DNA of 64,000 bases. It comes from Verrucomicrobiota bacterium (GTDB taxonomy: Bacteria > Verrucomicrobiota > Verrucomicrobiia > Opitutales > Opitutaceae). The notes beneath the pieces were generated by a model, which was given only the letters and a program-made list of their open reading frames with translations, did not search any database and was not told where the DNA came from. This document shows, piece by piece, positions 52,987 to 62,777 of this stretch. The first letter of the stretch is position 1. Every line of letters starts with the position of its first letter. Where the stretch lies: the NCBI GenBank assembly GCA_003641745.1, contig QNAI01000006.1, forward strand, positions 1-64,000, written 5' to 3'. The position numbers were made by a program, and so were the translations under genes.

Positions 52987-54360
52987 ATGGCCCACCCCAA
53001 CATCGTCCTCATCGTCACTGACAACCAGGCCCCCTGGACCCTGGGCTGCTACGGCAACGAAGAGATCAGGACTCCCGCCATTGATCGATTGGCGACAGAT
53101 GGTATGCGGATGACAAATACTTTCTGCTCAAACCCGGTCAGCTCCCCCAACCGCGCCACTCTTCTCACCGGCCTCATGCCGTCGCAGCATGGCGTCCACA
53201 GTTATCTCTCGACCGAAGAACCCGATGCCCAGATGGGCCCGGATGCCTATTGCACCATCGCGGAATTTCCCAATCTCCCCCAGATGCTTGCCGATGCCGG
53301 TTATGGGTGCGGCATGTCGGGCAAGTGGCACCTCGGAGACAGCCTTCACCCCCAGCTTGGTTTTCAGTCGTGGCTGGCCAAACCTGACGGCCATACGGCC
53401 ACCTTTTACGATGTGCCCCTGATACGTGATGGCCGGATCACCCGTGAGCCTCGATACACGACTGAGGCGATCGCCGATCACGCGGTCTCATTTCTGCACC
53501 AAGCCGACGACCACCCCAGTTTTCTCTATGTCGGTTTCAATGGTCCCTATGGCCTCGACGGCGACACTCTGACCGGTCACCGGAATCGCCATGCCGCCTT
53601 CTATGCCGACCAGGAACTCGCCTGCTTTCCCCGAGAGCCAACCCACCCCTGGCTTCGCCAATACCGGGACCGCATGGACAACCCGACCGCTCGGCGAAGC
53701 TATGCTGCCGCCGTCAGCGGGGTCGACGACGGAGTCGACGTCATCATCCGGGCGATCAGCGAATTGGGGATGACGGAGAACACCCTCGTGATCTTTACTT
53801 CGGATCACGGATTCTGCGGCGGGCACCACGGTATGTGGGGCATGGGGGATCACTCGCGCCCCACCCATCTCTACCAGCAGAATCTGAGAATCCCTCTGCT
53901 GATGCGATATCCGGCCCGAATTCCTGCGGGTAGAGCGTGGCGAAAGATCAACAGCAACTATGACCTCTTTCCCACCCTGCTCGATCTTCTCGGACTCGCT
54001 CATCCCACACAGGAGAGCCCGGAATATCCCGGTCGCAGTTACGCCGATGCTCTACTGGGGAAGGCATGCAACCGGGAGCGGGAGATGGCCTTCCACGAAT
54101 ATGAGAACACGCGATGCGTGCAGACTCCGGAGTGGAAGCTTGTCAGGCGGCATCCGGACGGCCCGGATGAGCTCTACCAGATCGGGACGGATCCTGAGGA
54201 GCGTCGCAACCGCATCGACGATGCCTCCTGCCATGGGGTGGTTGCACACCTGGCCGAAGAACTCACAGTTTTCTTTGACCGGTATTCAGACCCTCAATAT
54301 GACCGCTGGAAGGGAGGGCGCAGCAAAGCCGGGGAACTCGCCGATCTGGAGCCGATCTGA
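52987..54360 (+). CDS. Ser-type sulfatase without signal peptide
   Basis: The 457-residue sulfatase starts HPNIVLIVTDNQ, a metal-binding strand, with no signal peptide. The formylglycine motif is S52-S-P-N-R56 followed by ATLLTG, so Ser52, not Cys, would be converted. Ser-type sulfatases need the radical-SAM enzyme anSME, which is not in this window. FTSDHGFCGGHHGMWG carries other metal and substrate residues. It probably acts on intracellular or periplasmic sulfated glycans. Together with the upstream PIG-L gene it may form a small glycan-degradation operon. Confidence 0.9.
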   Translation: MAHPNIVLIVTDNQAPWTLGCYGNEEIRTPAIDRLATDGMRMTNTFCSNPVSSPNRATLLTGLMPSQHGVHSYLSTEEPDAQMGPDAYCTIAEFPNLPQMLADAGYGCGMSGKWHLGDSLHPQLGFQSWLAKPDGHTATFYDVPLIRDGRITREPRYTTEAIADHAVSFLHQADDHPSFLYVGFNGPYGLDGDTLTGHRNRHAAFYADQELACFPREPTHPWLRQYRDRMDNPTARRSYAAAVSGVDDGVDVIIRAISELGMTENTLVIFTSDHGFCGGHHGMWGMGDHSRPTHLYQQNLRIPLLMRYPARIPAGRAWRKINSNYDLFPTLLDLLGLAHPTQESPEYPGRSYADALLGKACNREREMAFHEYENTRCVQTPEWKLVRRHPDGPDELYQIGTDPEERRNRIDDASCHGVVAHLAEELTVFFDRYSDPQYDRWKGGRSKAGELADLEPI

Positions 54361-54365
54361 AAAAT

Positions 54366-54716
54366 ATGAGCACGAAAATCTACTACAATCCGCGCTGCAG
54401 CAAATGCCGCCAGACCCTGACCCTGATTCGGAAGCGCGGCATCGAACCGACCATCATCGCCTATCTCGAAACGCCACCGAGCAAGCGGGCACTTGGCGAT
54501 ATCATCAGGAAACTGGGCTCGGACCCGATAGAACTCATCCGATTCAAGGAGCCCGCTGCAAAGAAACTGGGACTGGGCCGCAAGGATGAGCGGAGCAAGG
54601 CGGAATGGATCGAGGTCTTGACGAAAAACCCGGAACTGCTCGAACGCCCCATCGTGGTACGCGGTGACCGGGCGGTTTTGTGCAGGCCGCCAGAAAATGT
54701 TCTCGCAATATTGTAG
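54366..54716 (+). CDS. arsC: ArsC/Spx-family arsenate reductase-like protein
   Basis: The 116-residue thioredoxin-fold protein has Cys11 in NPRCSKCRQ and the ArsC region RPIVVRGDRAVLCRPPE near the end. ArsC reduces arsenate to arsenite with glutathione or glutaredoxin. No ars efflux gene is nearby, so a YffB/Spx-like redox role is possible. It begins only 5 bp after the sulfatase. Confidence 0.87.
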   Translation: MSTKIYYNPRCSKCRQTLTLIRKRGIEPTIIAYLETPPSKRALGDIIRKLGSDPIELIRFKEPAAKKLGLGRKDERSKAEWIEVLTKNPELLERPIVVRGDRAVLCRPPENVLAIL

Positions 54717-55041
54717 AGGGATTATTCTCGCGCAGAGACGCGGAGGTCCTGACCAGGTTTGTGAAATGATGCTCTATTTTTTGCGAAAAGGAACCCACAG
54801 GATTGAATGACCCAACCAGCTGAATCCACTTCGTGTCTGGGTGAGAGATGGGTTCTCCAACCATCACTCAGCTCGAATCATTCCCTCTGCGTCTCCGCGT
54901 CTCCGCGTCTCTGCGTCTCTGCGCGAGAAAACCTATCCAGAAGTTAATCAATCGCTGCGGGAGTCTTGATTTTATCGGACAATCCAATTGACATGAAAGG
55001 CTTTGGGCGCACGCAAGGCACGCCCCTACCAATTCAGACAC
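54717..55041. repeat. Intergenic region with CAGAGACGCGGAG inverted repeats
   Basis: The left arm TCTCGCGCAGAGACGCGGAG (54726-54745) is the inverse of part of 54901-54928 (CTCCGCGTCTCTGCG...GCGCGAGA). A short tandem array (CTCCGCGT/CTCTGCGT) precedes the right arm. The arms lie about 150 bp apart with no gene between them. Confidence 0.75.
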
Positions 55042-55746
55042 ATGAAAGGTCAGATCATAGCCATGGGTGGCGGGAGTTTCCTGATGGAACCCGAGAATCC
55101 GCTCCTCGACCAATATATCCTCTCGCAGTCAACGAGCGACCGACCCTCGATCTGTTTCCTCCCGCATGCGACGGACGATGCGCAACGCCAGACCGTCGCC
55201 TTCTTCAAGGCCTATTCAAAGCTTCCGGCTGAGCCCACTTATCTTTCCCTCTTTGCGCCACATACAGCGGATATCGAAGGGTTTCTTTTCGACCAGAATA
55301 TCATCTATGTCGGCGGTGGAAACACCAAGAGCATGCTTGCTCTCTGGCGTGAGTGGGGTCTGGACCGGATCCTGACCGAGGCGTGTGAAAACGGCACCGT
55401 GCTGGCGGGGGTCAGCGCCGGAGCCAATTGTTGGTTTGAATCCTGCACCACTGATTCCCTTCCCGGCAAGCTCAGTGCCCTGCCCTGCCTTGGCCTGTTG
55501 AAGGGCAGCTTTACGCCGCACTACGATGGGGAACCTGAACGACGTCCGACCCTCCATCAAATGCTTCAGGAGGGACAGATAGTGGGTGGGTTGGCGGCTG
55601 ACGATGGCGTGGCCGCCCATTTCATTGACGGGAAATCCGGCCCCGTGGTCTCGTCACGTGCCGAGGCTCGGGCCTATCGCGTCGCACTCGAAAATGGCCT
55701 GGTAGTCGAAGAGGTGGTAGAGACCCGTTTCCTGGGAGAATCTTAG
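55042..55746 (+). CDS. Peptidase E/S51-like, class I glutamine amidotransferase-like protein
   Basis: The 234-residue protein has the alpha/beta fold of the S51 family: IIAMGGGSF at the start, GGGNTKSML and the nucleophile elbow GVSAGAN with Ser126. Such peptidases cleave Asp-X dipeptides, and relatives include cyanophycinase. No signal peptide is seen. The start at 55042 (after a repeat-like CACGCCCCTACC) gives the normal N terminus. Confidence 0.88.
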   Translation: MKGQIIAMGGGSFLMEPENPLLDQYILSQSTSDRPSICFLPHATDDAQRQTVAFFKAYSKLPAEPTYLSLFAPHTADIEGFLFDQNIIYVGGGNTKSMLALWREWGLDRILTEACENGTVLAGVSAGANCWFESCTTDSLPGKLSALPCLGLLKGSFTPHYDGEPERRPTLHQMLQEGQIVGGLAADDGVAAHFIDGKSGPVVSSRAEARAYRVALENGLVVEEVVETRFLGES

Positions 55747-55820
55747 CAGCAGCGCCGCTCTGTAAGCGTTCTTCCATTCATTCAGCGAAACGGCGCGTCC
55801 GGCGGCCACGCCCTACCTGC

Positions 55821-58304
55821 CTACAGATCCCAGCGCACGCCGAGCGTGGCCCGCCATGCGTTTATTCTCAGGTAGGTCGGATATCTGGGATCTGCCTCGT
55901 AGTGATCCATTGAGGCAGAACTGGTGATATTGTCGACCTCGGCGATCAACTTCACCCCGGACATCACCTCGTAGGTGGTGTCGATATCGACGCGGGTCCG
56001 ACCCGCGTCAAATCTGTCGGTCCGGGGGGTATCACCGACATCCTCAAGCAGGTCACTGCTGCGCACCACCTCAACCTGACCGAAAAACCAGGCTTTTTCA
56101 TAGGAAAAGGTAACCGTCAGTTCCTCGTTTGGCAGGCCGGCCAAGGGCAATGTCTCGTCCGGTCGGGTCGGATATTCAATCGAGCTTTTTCGCCAGATAT
56201 AGTTGATATTGAATGCCATCGGCGAAAACCAGTCATGCACAACGCCCAGTTCCTGAGCCCAGGTCAATTCGAACCCCGAGACTGTGGCATCGGAACCGTT
56301 TTCCCGACGCCACCGCTCATACCCGGCATAGGGTCCGTCCGGTACAATCGATCGCTGATTGTAAACATAATCCCTCACCTGCTTCGCGAACAGTTCGAAA
56401 GAGAGGAGTCCTCTCCCCGGAGTCACCAAATCCATGGCGAGATCGATATTAGAGAACAGGGTTGGCTTGAGTTCCGGGTTGCCTTCCTCGACTTCCCTGT
56501 CCTCGCGATTGACGTGGCGGTAGGGTACAAGATGGTGATAGTGGGGTCGCTTGATGGTCTCCGTCCACGACCCGATCAGGGTGATTCGGTCGTTGAACCG
56601 GTATGCGCCGTGGATACCGGGAAAGAGGTTCCCATAGGAACTGGATCCCGTGTGGATATGAGTGGTTTCGTATTCGCCGTCTTCATCGATGATCACTTCC
56701 CGACCCGTGTAGTCGATGTCGGTCTGCTCATAACGCACACCGGCCAGGAACCTGAGCGGTCCCGTCTCATACGAGCCCATCCCGTAACCGGAGGTGATCC
56801 GTTCACTGGCATCGTAGGTGCCGGGATCGGAATTTTCGCGGGTGCGACGTTCGTTCAAGACAAACCGGTCATGGTTGGCATTTCGGAATTCCGGGGCCTC
56901 CGGCCAGCCGGCCGCCGGGTCCAGCCTGTATCGCCCGTCAAAATAGGCATCGTCGCGGTAGTCACTGAGGACGTCATTCAGCCGATAGTCTCCGGCATAG
57001 CCATCGTGCAGCAGGCTGTCCGCCCGTTGGTCAAGCTCGCGGGAACGCACTTTGCCGCCGATCTTCCAAAATCCGTTTTCCGGCTTCCCCAGGCCATGCT
57101 TGAATTTCATATTGAGCGTCCCGATCACGTCACCGCCTTTGCGTGACCATGCCTCGCTCACCATTTCATCGAACACGAACTCTTCGGGATCGTAGATCGT
57201 ATTGCCGTCTGTCTGCTTGAAGGTCGGGAAATCACGATCCGCAAGGTCGTAGGACAGATCGACATCGTCCTGTTCGAAATTGATGATGAAAAAGTCCGGC
57301 TCGCTGTAGTCGAATCGTTCATACGAAAATCGGAAATCCGCATCCACTTTCCCGGTAACGAAATACCCGCCCACCGCCGATGTCCATTCCAAGCCTCTGT
57401 GTTCAAATGCCATCAGGTTTCGCTTGACCCGGGCACCCTCCACTTCGCCTGATTCGTCATCCACCCGGATGAACTCACCCTCATCGAATCGCAAATCCAG
57501 CTGCGGATTGTAGATCTTGCCCGGGTCCTGTTGGTAGTTGCCACGAAAATAGAGCGAAAGCGATTCGTTGACCCGGTGATCGAAAACGCCCGACAGCTCC
57601 AGTTCGCGTTCATGATTATGCCATTGATCGAGACGCATACGCGTGAGCGCATGAACCTCGCCGTCCGGGGTGTCAATCGGCGTCCAGTCCAGTGAACGAT
57701 TGTAGGATCCGCGGATTTCATCGGTGGCCGTGAGGGTAAAGAGGGCACCCCATTGGCGTTCCTCGCCGAAGGCATTCCCAAGGGTCAGGGTGCCGACCGT
57801 GCTGATCGCGTCCACGGACGAGCGGTATTCGGCGGTGAGCCGGCCCTGGACGGTTCTCCGGGGCTGTTCAAAGGCCGGCTTCGACTGAACGCTGACCGAT
57901 CCGCCGAGCGTGTCCGCGTCGATGTCCGGAGTGACCGCCTTGAGGACCTCAACCGTGTCCACCGCGGAGGACGACATGGACTCCAGCGACACATTACTCT
58001 TCTGTCCATCGACGGTCACATTTCCGAATCGCAGGTCCGGTCGACGCTGCAGGGCATCGGCTACTGTACCGTCTTCCTGCAATTCGACTTCGCTCTTTTC
58101 GCTGGTGATCGAATCGGTGGATCGGGTCGCCGGGTTGGCTTCCGAAGAGACCTCATTGTTGTCAATCGACGGCGAGGCGCCTTGATCCTGAGCAATGAGC
58201 GGGAGCCCGGCGACCAGTCCGTACATGGCAAATCCGATCAGGCTTTGCCCGATCATCGCCGTAAAATGGCGAAAGCAGCGCCTTGAAAAGAATCCTCTCA
58301 CCAT
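55821..58304 (-). CDS. TonB-dependent outer-membrane receptor with a compact plug
   Basis: The 827-residue protein has an N-terminal signal (about 15-38). A plug-like region holds ADALQRRPDLRF...VTVDGQ...AVDTVEVLKAVTPDIDADTLGGSVSV, followed by a 22-strand type barrel ending ATLGVRWDL. The plug is shorter than usual: the RG-containing central part between the ADALQ and VDGQ motifs is missing. It imports a large ligand such as an oligosaccharide, powered by TonB. No SusD-like partner is adjacent. It is the last member of a minus-strand run, before the HpcH gene. Confidence 0.88.
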   Translation of the reverse strand: MVRGFFSRRCFRHFTAMIGQSLIGFAMYGLVAGLPLIAQDQGASPSIDNNEVSSEANPATRSTDSITSEKSEVELQEDGTVADALQRRPDLRFGNVTVDGQKSNVSLESMSSSAVDTVEVLKAVTPDIDADTLGGSVSVQSKPAFEQPRRTVQGRLTAEYRSSVDAISTVGTLTLGNAFGEERQWGALFTLTATDEIRGSYNRSLDWTPIDTPDGEVHALTRMRLDQWHNHERELELSGVFDHRVNESLSLYFRGNYQQDPGKIYNPQLDLRFDEGEFIRVDDESGEVEGARVKRNLMAFEHRGLEWTSAVGGYFVTGKVDADFRFSYERFDYSEPDFFIINFEQDDVDLSYDLADRDFPTFKQTDGNTIYDPEEFVFDEMVSEAWSRKGGDVIGTLNMKFKHGLGKPENGFWKIGGKVRSRELDQRADSLLHDGYAGDYRLNDVLSDYRDDAYFDGRYRLDPAAGWPEAPEFRNANHDRFVLNERRTRENSDPGTYDASERITSGYGMGSYETGPLRFLAGVRYEQTDIDYTGREVIIDEDGEYETTHIHTGSSSYGNLFPGIHGAYRFNDRITLIGSWTETIKRPHYHHLVPYRHVNREDREVEEGNPELKPTLFSNIDLAMDLVTPGRGLLSFELFAKQVRDYVYNQRSIVPDGPYAGYERWRRENGSDATVSGFELTWAQELGVVHDWFSPMAFNINYIWRKSSIEYPTRPDETLPLAGLPNEELTVTFSYEKAWFFGQVEVVRSSDLLEDVGDTPRTDRFDAGRTRVDIDTTYEVMSGVKLIAEVDNITSSASMDHYEADPRYPTYLRINAWRATLGVRWDL

Positions 58305-58328
58305 GGCACATCACCGGAAACACAAATA

Positions 58329-58388
58329 AGGGGCACCTTGAAAAAATGGAGACTGTCATTGTCAGGCAGAATGCCACGATTGGCAAGG
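58329..58388. repeat. Half element of the AGGGCACT family
   Basis: The start AGGGGCACCTTGA, then ATGGAGACTGTCATTGTCAGGCAGA, follows the reverse complement of the right half of the repeat at 26883-26934, with divergence. It lies between the TonB receptor and HpcH genes. Confidence 0.55.
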
Positions 58389-58509
58389 CACCTTCGACGG
58401 ACACACATGCTTTCCCCGTCGCCCGATGGACTTCCGGGTTCGCGTGCGACGCCGGGACACGATGGAGAACTCGGCCGGGCAGGCACTCCCTGCTCCGCTC
58501 CCGTTTCGT

Positions 58510-59286
58510 TCAGTCCTCGCCCAAGACCTCGTTGAGGATGGCTCCAGCCGCGGCCATGCCGCTCATGATCCAGGTGAACTCGCCGCCCAATATCACGAAT
58601 CTTGCACCGAGTTCCAGGATTACCTCCAGATCCTCCTTCGAACCCACCGGTCGACCCCAGACCTTCCCGTGGTCCGCTGCAGCCCGGGCCACCTTCCGCT
58701 GAGCTTCCAACATCTTCGGATCGCCGGCTGCCGGCGAGCACCCCAACCTCAATGACATGTCACCGGGTCCGATGAAGAGCACGTCAACGCCCTCGACCGC
58801 CGCGATGGCATCGGCGTTCTCGAGAGCCTGGGATGTTTCCAACTGAACCGAGACCGACGTCTCCCGGTTGCAGTCTTCGGTATATTCAAAAGATTGAAAC
58901 CGGAGCCCGCAATCGAGACCGACACCGTCAAACCCCCGATCACCAATCGGCGGGAACTTGGTCGCCTCGACAATGGCTGCTGCTTTTTCCGGGGTCGAAA
59001 CATGAGGTATGATCACACCGGCCGCCCCATCCTCCAACAGGCGGTAGAGCCCGGTTTTCTCCAAGGTGGGCGGCCTCCAGAGACAGTCGATGTCCGCGAT
59101 ATGGTGAAAAGCGATCATGGCCTGAGCCTCGCGATGATCCCACGCCCGGTGCTCACCATCGATCCAAACACCGTCGTACCCGGCCAATGCGGCCTGCATG
59201 GGCGCATATGGCAGGTAGTGCCCGATATTACAGATCCGCGCCACTTTCCCACTTCGTATCTTCTCCAATACTTTTGACCGCCTCAT
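58510..59286 (-). CDS. HpcH/HpaI-family aldolase
   Basis: The 258-residue TIM-barrel class II aldolase has DGVWIDGEHR near the start, GAAGVIIPHVSTPEKA, and the metal-ligand segment VQLETSQAL, followed by VDVLFIGPGDMSLRLG. Family members split 4-hydroxy-2-oxoacids to pyruvate and an aldehyde. The specific substrate is unknown. It is divergent from the YheT-like gene. Confidence 0.88.
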   Translation of the reverse strand: MRRSKVLEKIRSGKVARICNIGHYLPYAPMQAALAGYDGVWIDGEHRAWDHREAQAMIAFHHIADIDCLWRPPTLEKTGLYRLLEDGAAGVIIPHVSTPEKAAAIVEATKFPPIGDRGFDGVGLDCGLRFQSFEYTEDCNRETSVSVQLETSQALENADAIAAVEGVDVLFIGPGDMSLRLGCSPAAGDPKMLEAQRKVARAAADHGKVWGRPVGSKEDLEVILELGARFVILGGEFTWIMSGMAAAGAILNEVLGED

Positions 59287-59460
59287 GGGGATGGGGATGT
59301 GCCCGAATAAGGCCTGCAGGACAAGGGAATACGACTGTTTCCCGGTTGAAGTGAACGATTTCGAGTCGGAGCCAGAGAGTCAAAAAGAGACTTCTGACAA
59401 CTGGACCCGGCCCTTAAGGGCACTTTAAGATCCAGTGATGGAGAGAATTCCGACCGCACG

Positions 59461-60465
59461 ATGCCCATAGTCCCGTCCAGCTATCGATCGCCCTGGTGGC
59501 TTCCCGGAGGCCATCTGCAGACGCTGGCTCCTGCCCTCTTCGGAAGTCGAAGGAATCCCGGCTATCGAAGACAAAGGGTCGAACTGCCCGACGGTGACTT
59601 CCTCGACCTGGACTGGTTGCGCAATGGATCCTCGCATCTGGCAATTCTCGTTCACGGACTAGAAGGATCATCCTTCTCTCCCTACATGACGGGCATGGCC
59701 CGCGCGCTCCGAAGCGCGGATCACGCCTGGGATGTCCTGTCCATCAATCTGCGCGGTTGCGGTGGAGAACCGAACCGCACGCTCCGTTTTTATCATAGCG
59801 GAGAGACCGGTGATCTGAGGACGATCCTCAAAACCAACACAGCTCCTTATTCGTCGGTCGCCCTGATCGGATTCAGCCTGGGCGGAAACGTTGTCCTCAA
59901 ATATCTGGGCGAAGCGCCCGATGAAGTCGATTCGAAGATTGCAGCCGCAATCGCCTTTTCGGTCCCCTGCCATCTGGCGACCAGTGCGGAAGTCCTGGCC
60001 CGCCCGATCAATCGGATCTACATGTTTCGGTTCCTGCGCACCCTGATCGCAAAGATCAGGCATCAGGCTCACCGACTTCCGCAAGCCATCGATCTGACCG
60101 GTATCGGAAGCATACGGACGTTCAAGGCCTTTGACGGACGCTTTACCGGCCCCCTGCATGGCTTTCGTGACGCGGAAGATTATTGGGCAAAGTGCAGCTC
60201 CCGCCAATTCCTGCCCGCGATCCGGATCCCGACCCTCCTGGTGAACGCTCGGAACGACCCCTTCCTGAGTCCCGAGTGTTTTCCGGAAGATGAAGCCCGA
60301 AGCCACCGCCGGCTTTTTCTGGAATGTCCGGCCTCCGGCGGCCATCTGGGATTTCCGGGCTGGAAAACAGGATCGCCCAGCTGGATCGAAGAGAGGGTGC
60401 TCAGTTTTCTGGATACGGTGGTGGAGAATCCCAAAACAGATCTCGATCCTCGACGGATTGAGTAG
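59461..60465 (+). CDS. YheT-like alpha/beta hydrolase
   Basis: The 334-residue hydrolase starts SPWWLPGGHLQTL, the family signature. It has VHGLEGSSFS (oxyanion) and Ser139 in GFSLGGNVVLKYLGE. The late SGGHLGF segment holds the His. YheT proteins (ABHD1/3-like) are putative carboxylesterases. There is no signal peptide. Activity on a particular ester is not known. Confidence 0.9.
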   Translation: MPIVPSSYRSPWWLPGGHLQTLAPALFGSRRNPGYRRQRVELPDGDFLDLDWLRNGSSHLAILVHGLEGSSFSPYMTGMARALRSADHAWDVLSINLRGCGGEPNRTLRFYHSGETGDLRTILKTNTAPYSSVALIGFSLGGNVVLKYLGEAPDEVDSKIAAAIAFSVPCHLATSAEVLARPINRIYMFRFLRTLIAKIRHQAHRLPQAIDLTGIGSIRTFKAFDGRFTGPLHGFRDAEDYWAKCSSRQFLPAIRIPTLLVNARNDPFLSPECFPEDEARSHRRLFLECPASGGHLGFPGWKTGSPSWIEERVLSFLDTVVENPKTDLDPRRIE

Positions 60466-60580
60466 CAGACCTGCTTGGCAATAGAAACAAACCTTCAAAC
60501 TTGGACACTTAGCTCCGCACGGAGGCGATCTCTTTTGCCAAAGTGCTCTCGGTCGATAACCTATTATTGTTGGCTTCGTT

Positions 60581-61630
60581 ATGAAGCTCGGAGTAATAGT
60601 TCAGGGTTTGCTGATCATCGCATCGACCGCCATGATTCGTGCGGACGTCGCTGATCTGATGGCTGAAGCCAGGTGCGGGGATGCCCAAGCTCAATACCTG
60701 CTCGGTTGCGCGTGGATCCGCGGCGACATCGATGGGACCAGCGATCTGAAGGAGGCGATCGCCTGTCTGCGCCAATCGTCGGAACAGGACCATCCCTCTG
60801 CTCAGGGCCTGCTTGGCTTCGTGCTTCTCCAAACGACCCTTTCCGACGAGGAACTCACGGAGGCAGTGACCTGCATGCAGAAGGCCGCTGACGGAGGATG
60901 CGCCTTGGGTATGACCGGACTGGCCCTGGCCTATCTCAACGGCTGGGGTGTCGACCGTGATCTCGAAATCGCTTTCGAGTATTTCAAGCAAGCGGCCGAG
61001 AGCGGGGACCCGTTCGGTCAATTCGGTTTCAGCCAGGTCCTTGAGTACGGAATCGGCAGTGCTGCCGATCCTGCCGAAGCCAATCGGTGGCTGGAGACAG
61101 CGACCCAGCACCGATTCGACCCGGCAGAAACAGATCTGGGTCTGCATTGTTGGCACGGGACCGGCCAGGAGGTTGACGCCATTTCCGCTCTCATACATCT
61201 GACCAACACGGCGGATTCAGGTTATGCCCCGGCTCAATTTCATCTCGCCGCCCTCATCTGGTCAGGGGATGCACTCAGACCCGATCAGGGGAAAGCGATC
61301 CAATGGCTGAGAAAATCGGCCCAAAAAGAATATGCGCCTTCGATACGTGTTCTGGGTATTCTCCATGCAAGGGGAATTGGTCTCGAGCAGAATATCGATC
61401 AGGCGGAAACCTACCTGAACCAGGCATCGGACCTGGGGGACGAGCTGGCATCGCTGGCTTTGGCCAATCGGATATGGGAGTCGAAGTCTGACACGCTACC
61501 CGACGATGTCTGGCAGGCTCCCGAGATCCCGGACCGCGTATTGTTCGTCCGGGGCGGCGCACCTGACAACGACATCAACACCGTGGTCAATTTCCTGGCC
61601 GCCAGAGAACTGCTGGCCTCGAGCTACTAG
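60581..61630 (+). CDS. Sel1-repeat protein with signal peptide
   Basis: The 349-residue protein has a signal peptide (about 1-22) and seven to eight Sel1-like (TPR-related) repeats from about residue 25 to 305, seen as A-x-x-x-L-G-x-x-x-x-x-G patterns. Such solenoids bind proteins and scaffold complexes, here probably in the periplasm. The stop codon TAG (61628-61630) is part of a CTAGTGGAGC repeat end. Confidence 0.85.
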   Translation: MKLGVIVQGLLIIASTAMIRADVADLMAEARCGDAQAQYLLGCAWIRGDIDGTSDLKEAIACLRQSSEQDHPSAQGLLGFVLLQTTLSDEELTEAVTCMQKAADGGCALGMTGLALAYLNGWGVDRDLEIAFEYFKQAAESGDPFGQFGFSQVLEYGIGSAADPAEANRWLETATQHRFDPAETDLGLHCWHGTGQEVDAISALIHLTNTADSGYAPAQFHLAALIWSGDALRPDQGKAIQWLRKSAQKEYAPSIRVLGILHARGIGLEQNIDQAETYLNQASDLGDELASLALANRIWESKSDTLPDDVWQAPEIPDRVLFVRGGAPDNDINTVVNFLAARELLASSY

Positions 61631-61656
61631 TGGAGCGGCAACCGTGAAATGATGGG
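61627..61656. repeat. CTAGTGGAGC-family repeat end at the Sel1 stop codon
   Basis: CTAGTGGAGC, followed by TGAAATGATGGG, matches the left end of the inverted-repeat element at 62778-62947. It overlaps the TAG stop of the Sel1 gene. Confidence 0.65.
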
Positions 61657-61715
61657 CGACTTCCATACGGCGGACGCGGAAGTCCGCCCTCCGAGGTTCC
61701 GAAGCGGACCGCCAG

Positions 61716-62699
61716 TCAGTCAGCCGGCCAGCGAACCACACCCATATGGTAACGCTGGTGTGTCTCCAGGCCTTTGCAGTAGTAGGCGGTGACGATCGTT
61801 CCATCGGCCACCTGGACACTCGAAGGATAGCCTCCATCCGTATCGGCATGGTAATTGACGATGACCCTGGGTGCGCCCCAGGTCTTGCCACTGTCATCAC
61901 TCAGGCGAATTGCGACCCCGTGGAGACCCTTATTGCGCAGTCCGTAGGAGAGTAGTATTCGTCCGTCCTCCAGAGCGAGAAGGTGACCGGGAATCTGACC
62001 GATCATGGTGACGGGCCCCATAGGCAACCATGTCGCACCCAGGTCCGTCGACCGATGAAGCTCAAGGTGTTGGTTGATCCGGGTGCGTGCCGCGACCAGT
62101 AGCGACCCATCGGCCAGAACGAGCGGCGTCGTCTCGTTGCTGTTGATCCCCTCTATGGTCCCTTTCTGTTTCCAGTTTCGTCCGTCATCCTCGCTGGAAT
62201 AATAGCGGGAATGACTTCCCCCGGTCGAACCACCGTAGATACATGCCCCCAGACCGCCGTCCGGATGCCTCACAATGTCTCCAAACGGGATCCCTCGATA
62301 TCCCTCTTCGTCTGGCAGGGAGATCGCCTCGGCTTGTTCCCAGATCCGCCCCCCGTCTGATGACCGGCAGACCCAGGGCGCCAAAACTTTCCCTTCGTGG
62401 GGACTTGAATAATCGCCCGGTTTATTGCGACGGTCCCAGCCCGAGGCCAGGACGACGAGCGAACCGTCGTGGGCCAGACCCGCAGCCACATTCATGCGAT
62501 TGGTCCCCGGGGTATGTGGGGCCGGAACGCCCCGCAGATGCCAGGTTCGACCATCATCGGTGCTGGCCCAACACTCGACGTCTCCTTCCCAGCCGCCGTG
62601 CGTGGGTTGATTGAAGATGGTGGCAAGAATCGTCCCGTCGGATAGTCGGGTCAGATTCGGCCAGGCGCAGACATTGTCGACAGCAATAAATCGTTCCAT
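61716..62699 (-). CDS. Sialidase/BNR-repeat-family protein
   Basis: The 327-residue protein has several Asp-box (S-x-D-x-G-x-x-W) motifs: STDDGRTW, SSDGGRIW, SEDDGRNW, STDLGATW and SDDSGKTW, five in all. This is a six-bladed beta-propeller typical of exo-alpha-sialidases. There is no signal peptide, so it is probably cytoplasmic. Active-site residues cannot be assigned with certainty. Other activities on charged glycans are possible. Confidence 0.82.
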   Translation of the reverse strand: MERFIAVDNVCAWPNLTRLSDGTILATIFNQPTHGGWEGDVECWASTDDGRTWHLRGVPAPHTPGTNRMNVAAGLAHDGSLVVLASGWDRRNKPGDYSSPHEGKVLAPWVCRSSDGGRIWEQAEAISLPDEEGYRGIPFGDIVRHPDGGLGACIYGGSTGGSHSRYYSSEDDGRNWKQKGTIEGINSNETTPLVLADGSLLVAARTRINQHLELHRSTDLGATWLPMGPVTMIGQIPGHLLALEDGRILLSYGLRNKGLHGVAIRLSDDSGKTWGAPRVIVNYHADTDGGYPSSVQVADGTIVTAYYCKGLETHQRYHMGVVRWPAD

Positions 62700-62777
62700 A
62701 ATTTTTCCTTCCGATGACAGCAGAGATGATCCACGCTTCGCACGCGAACCCAAAGCCATCCAATCGAACGGATCGGC

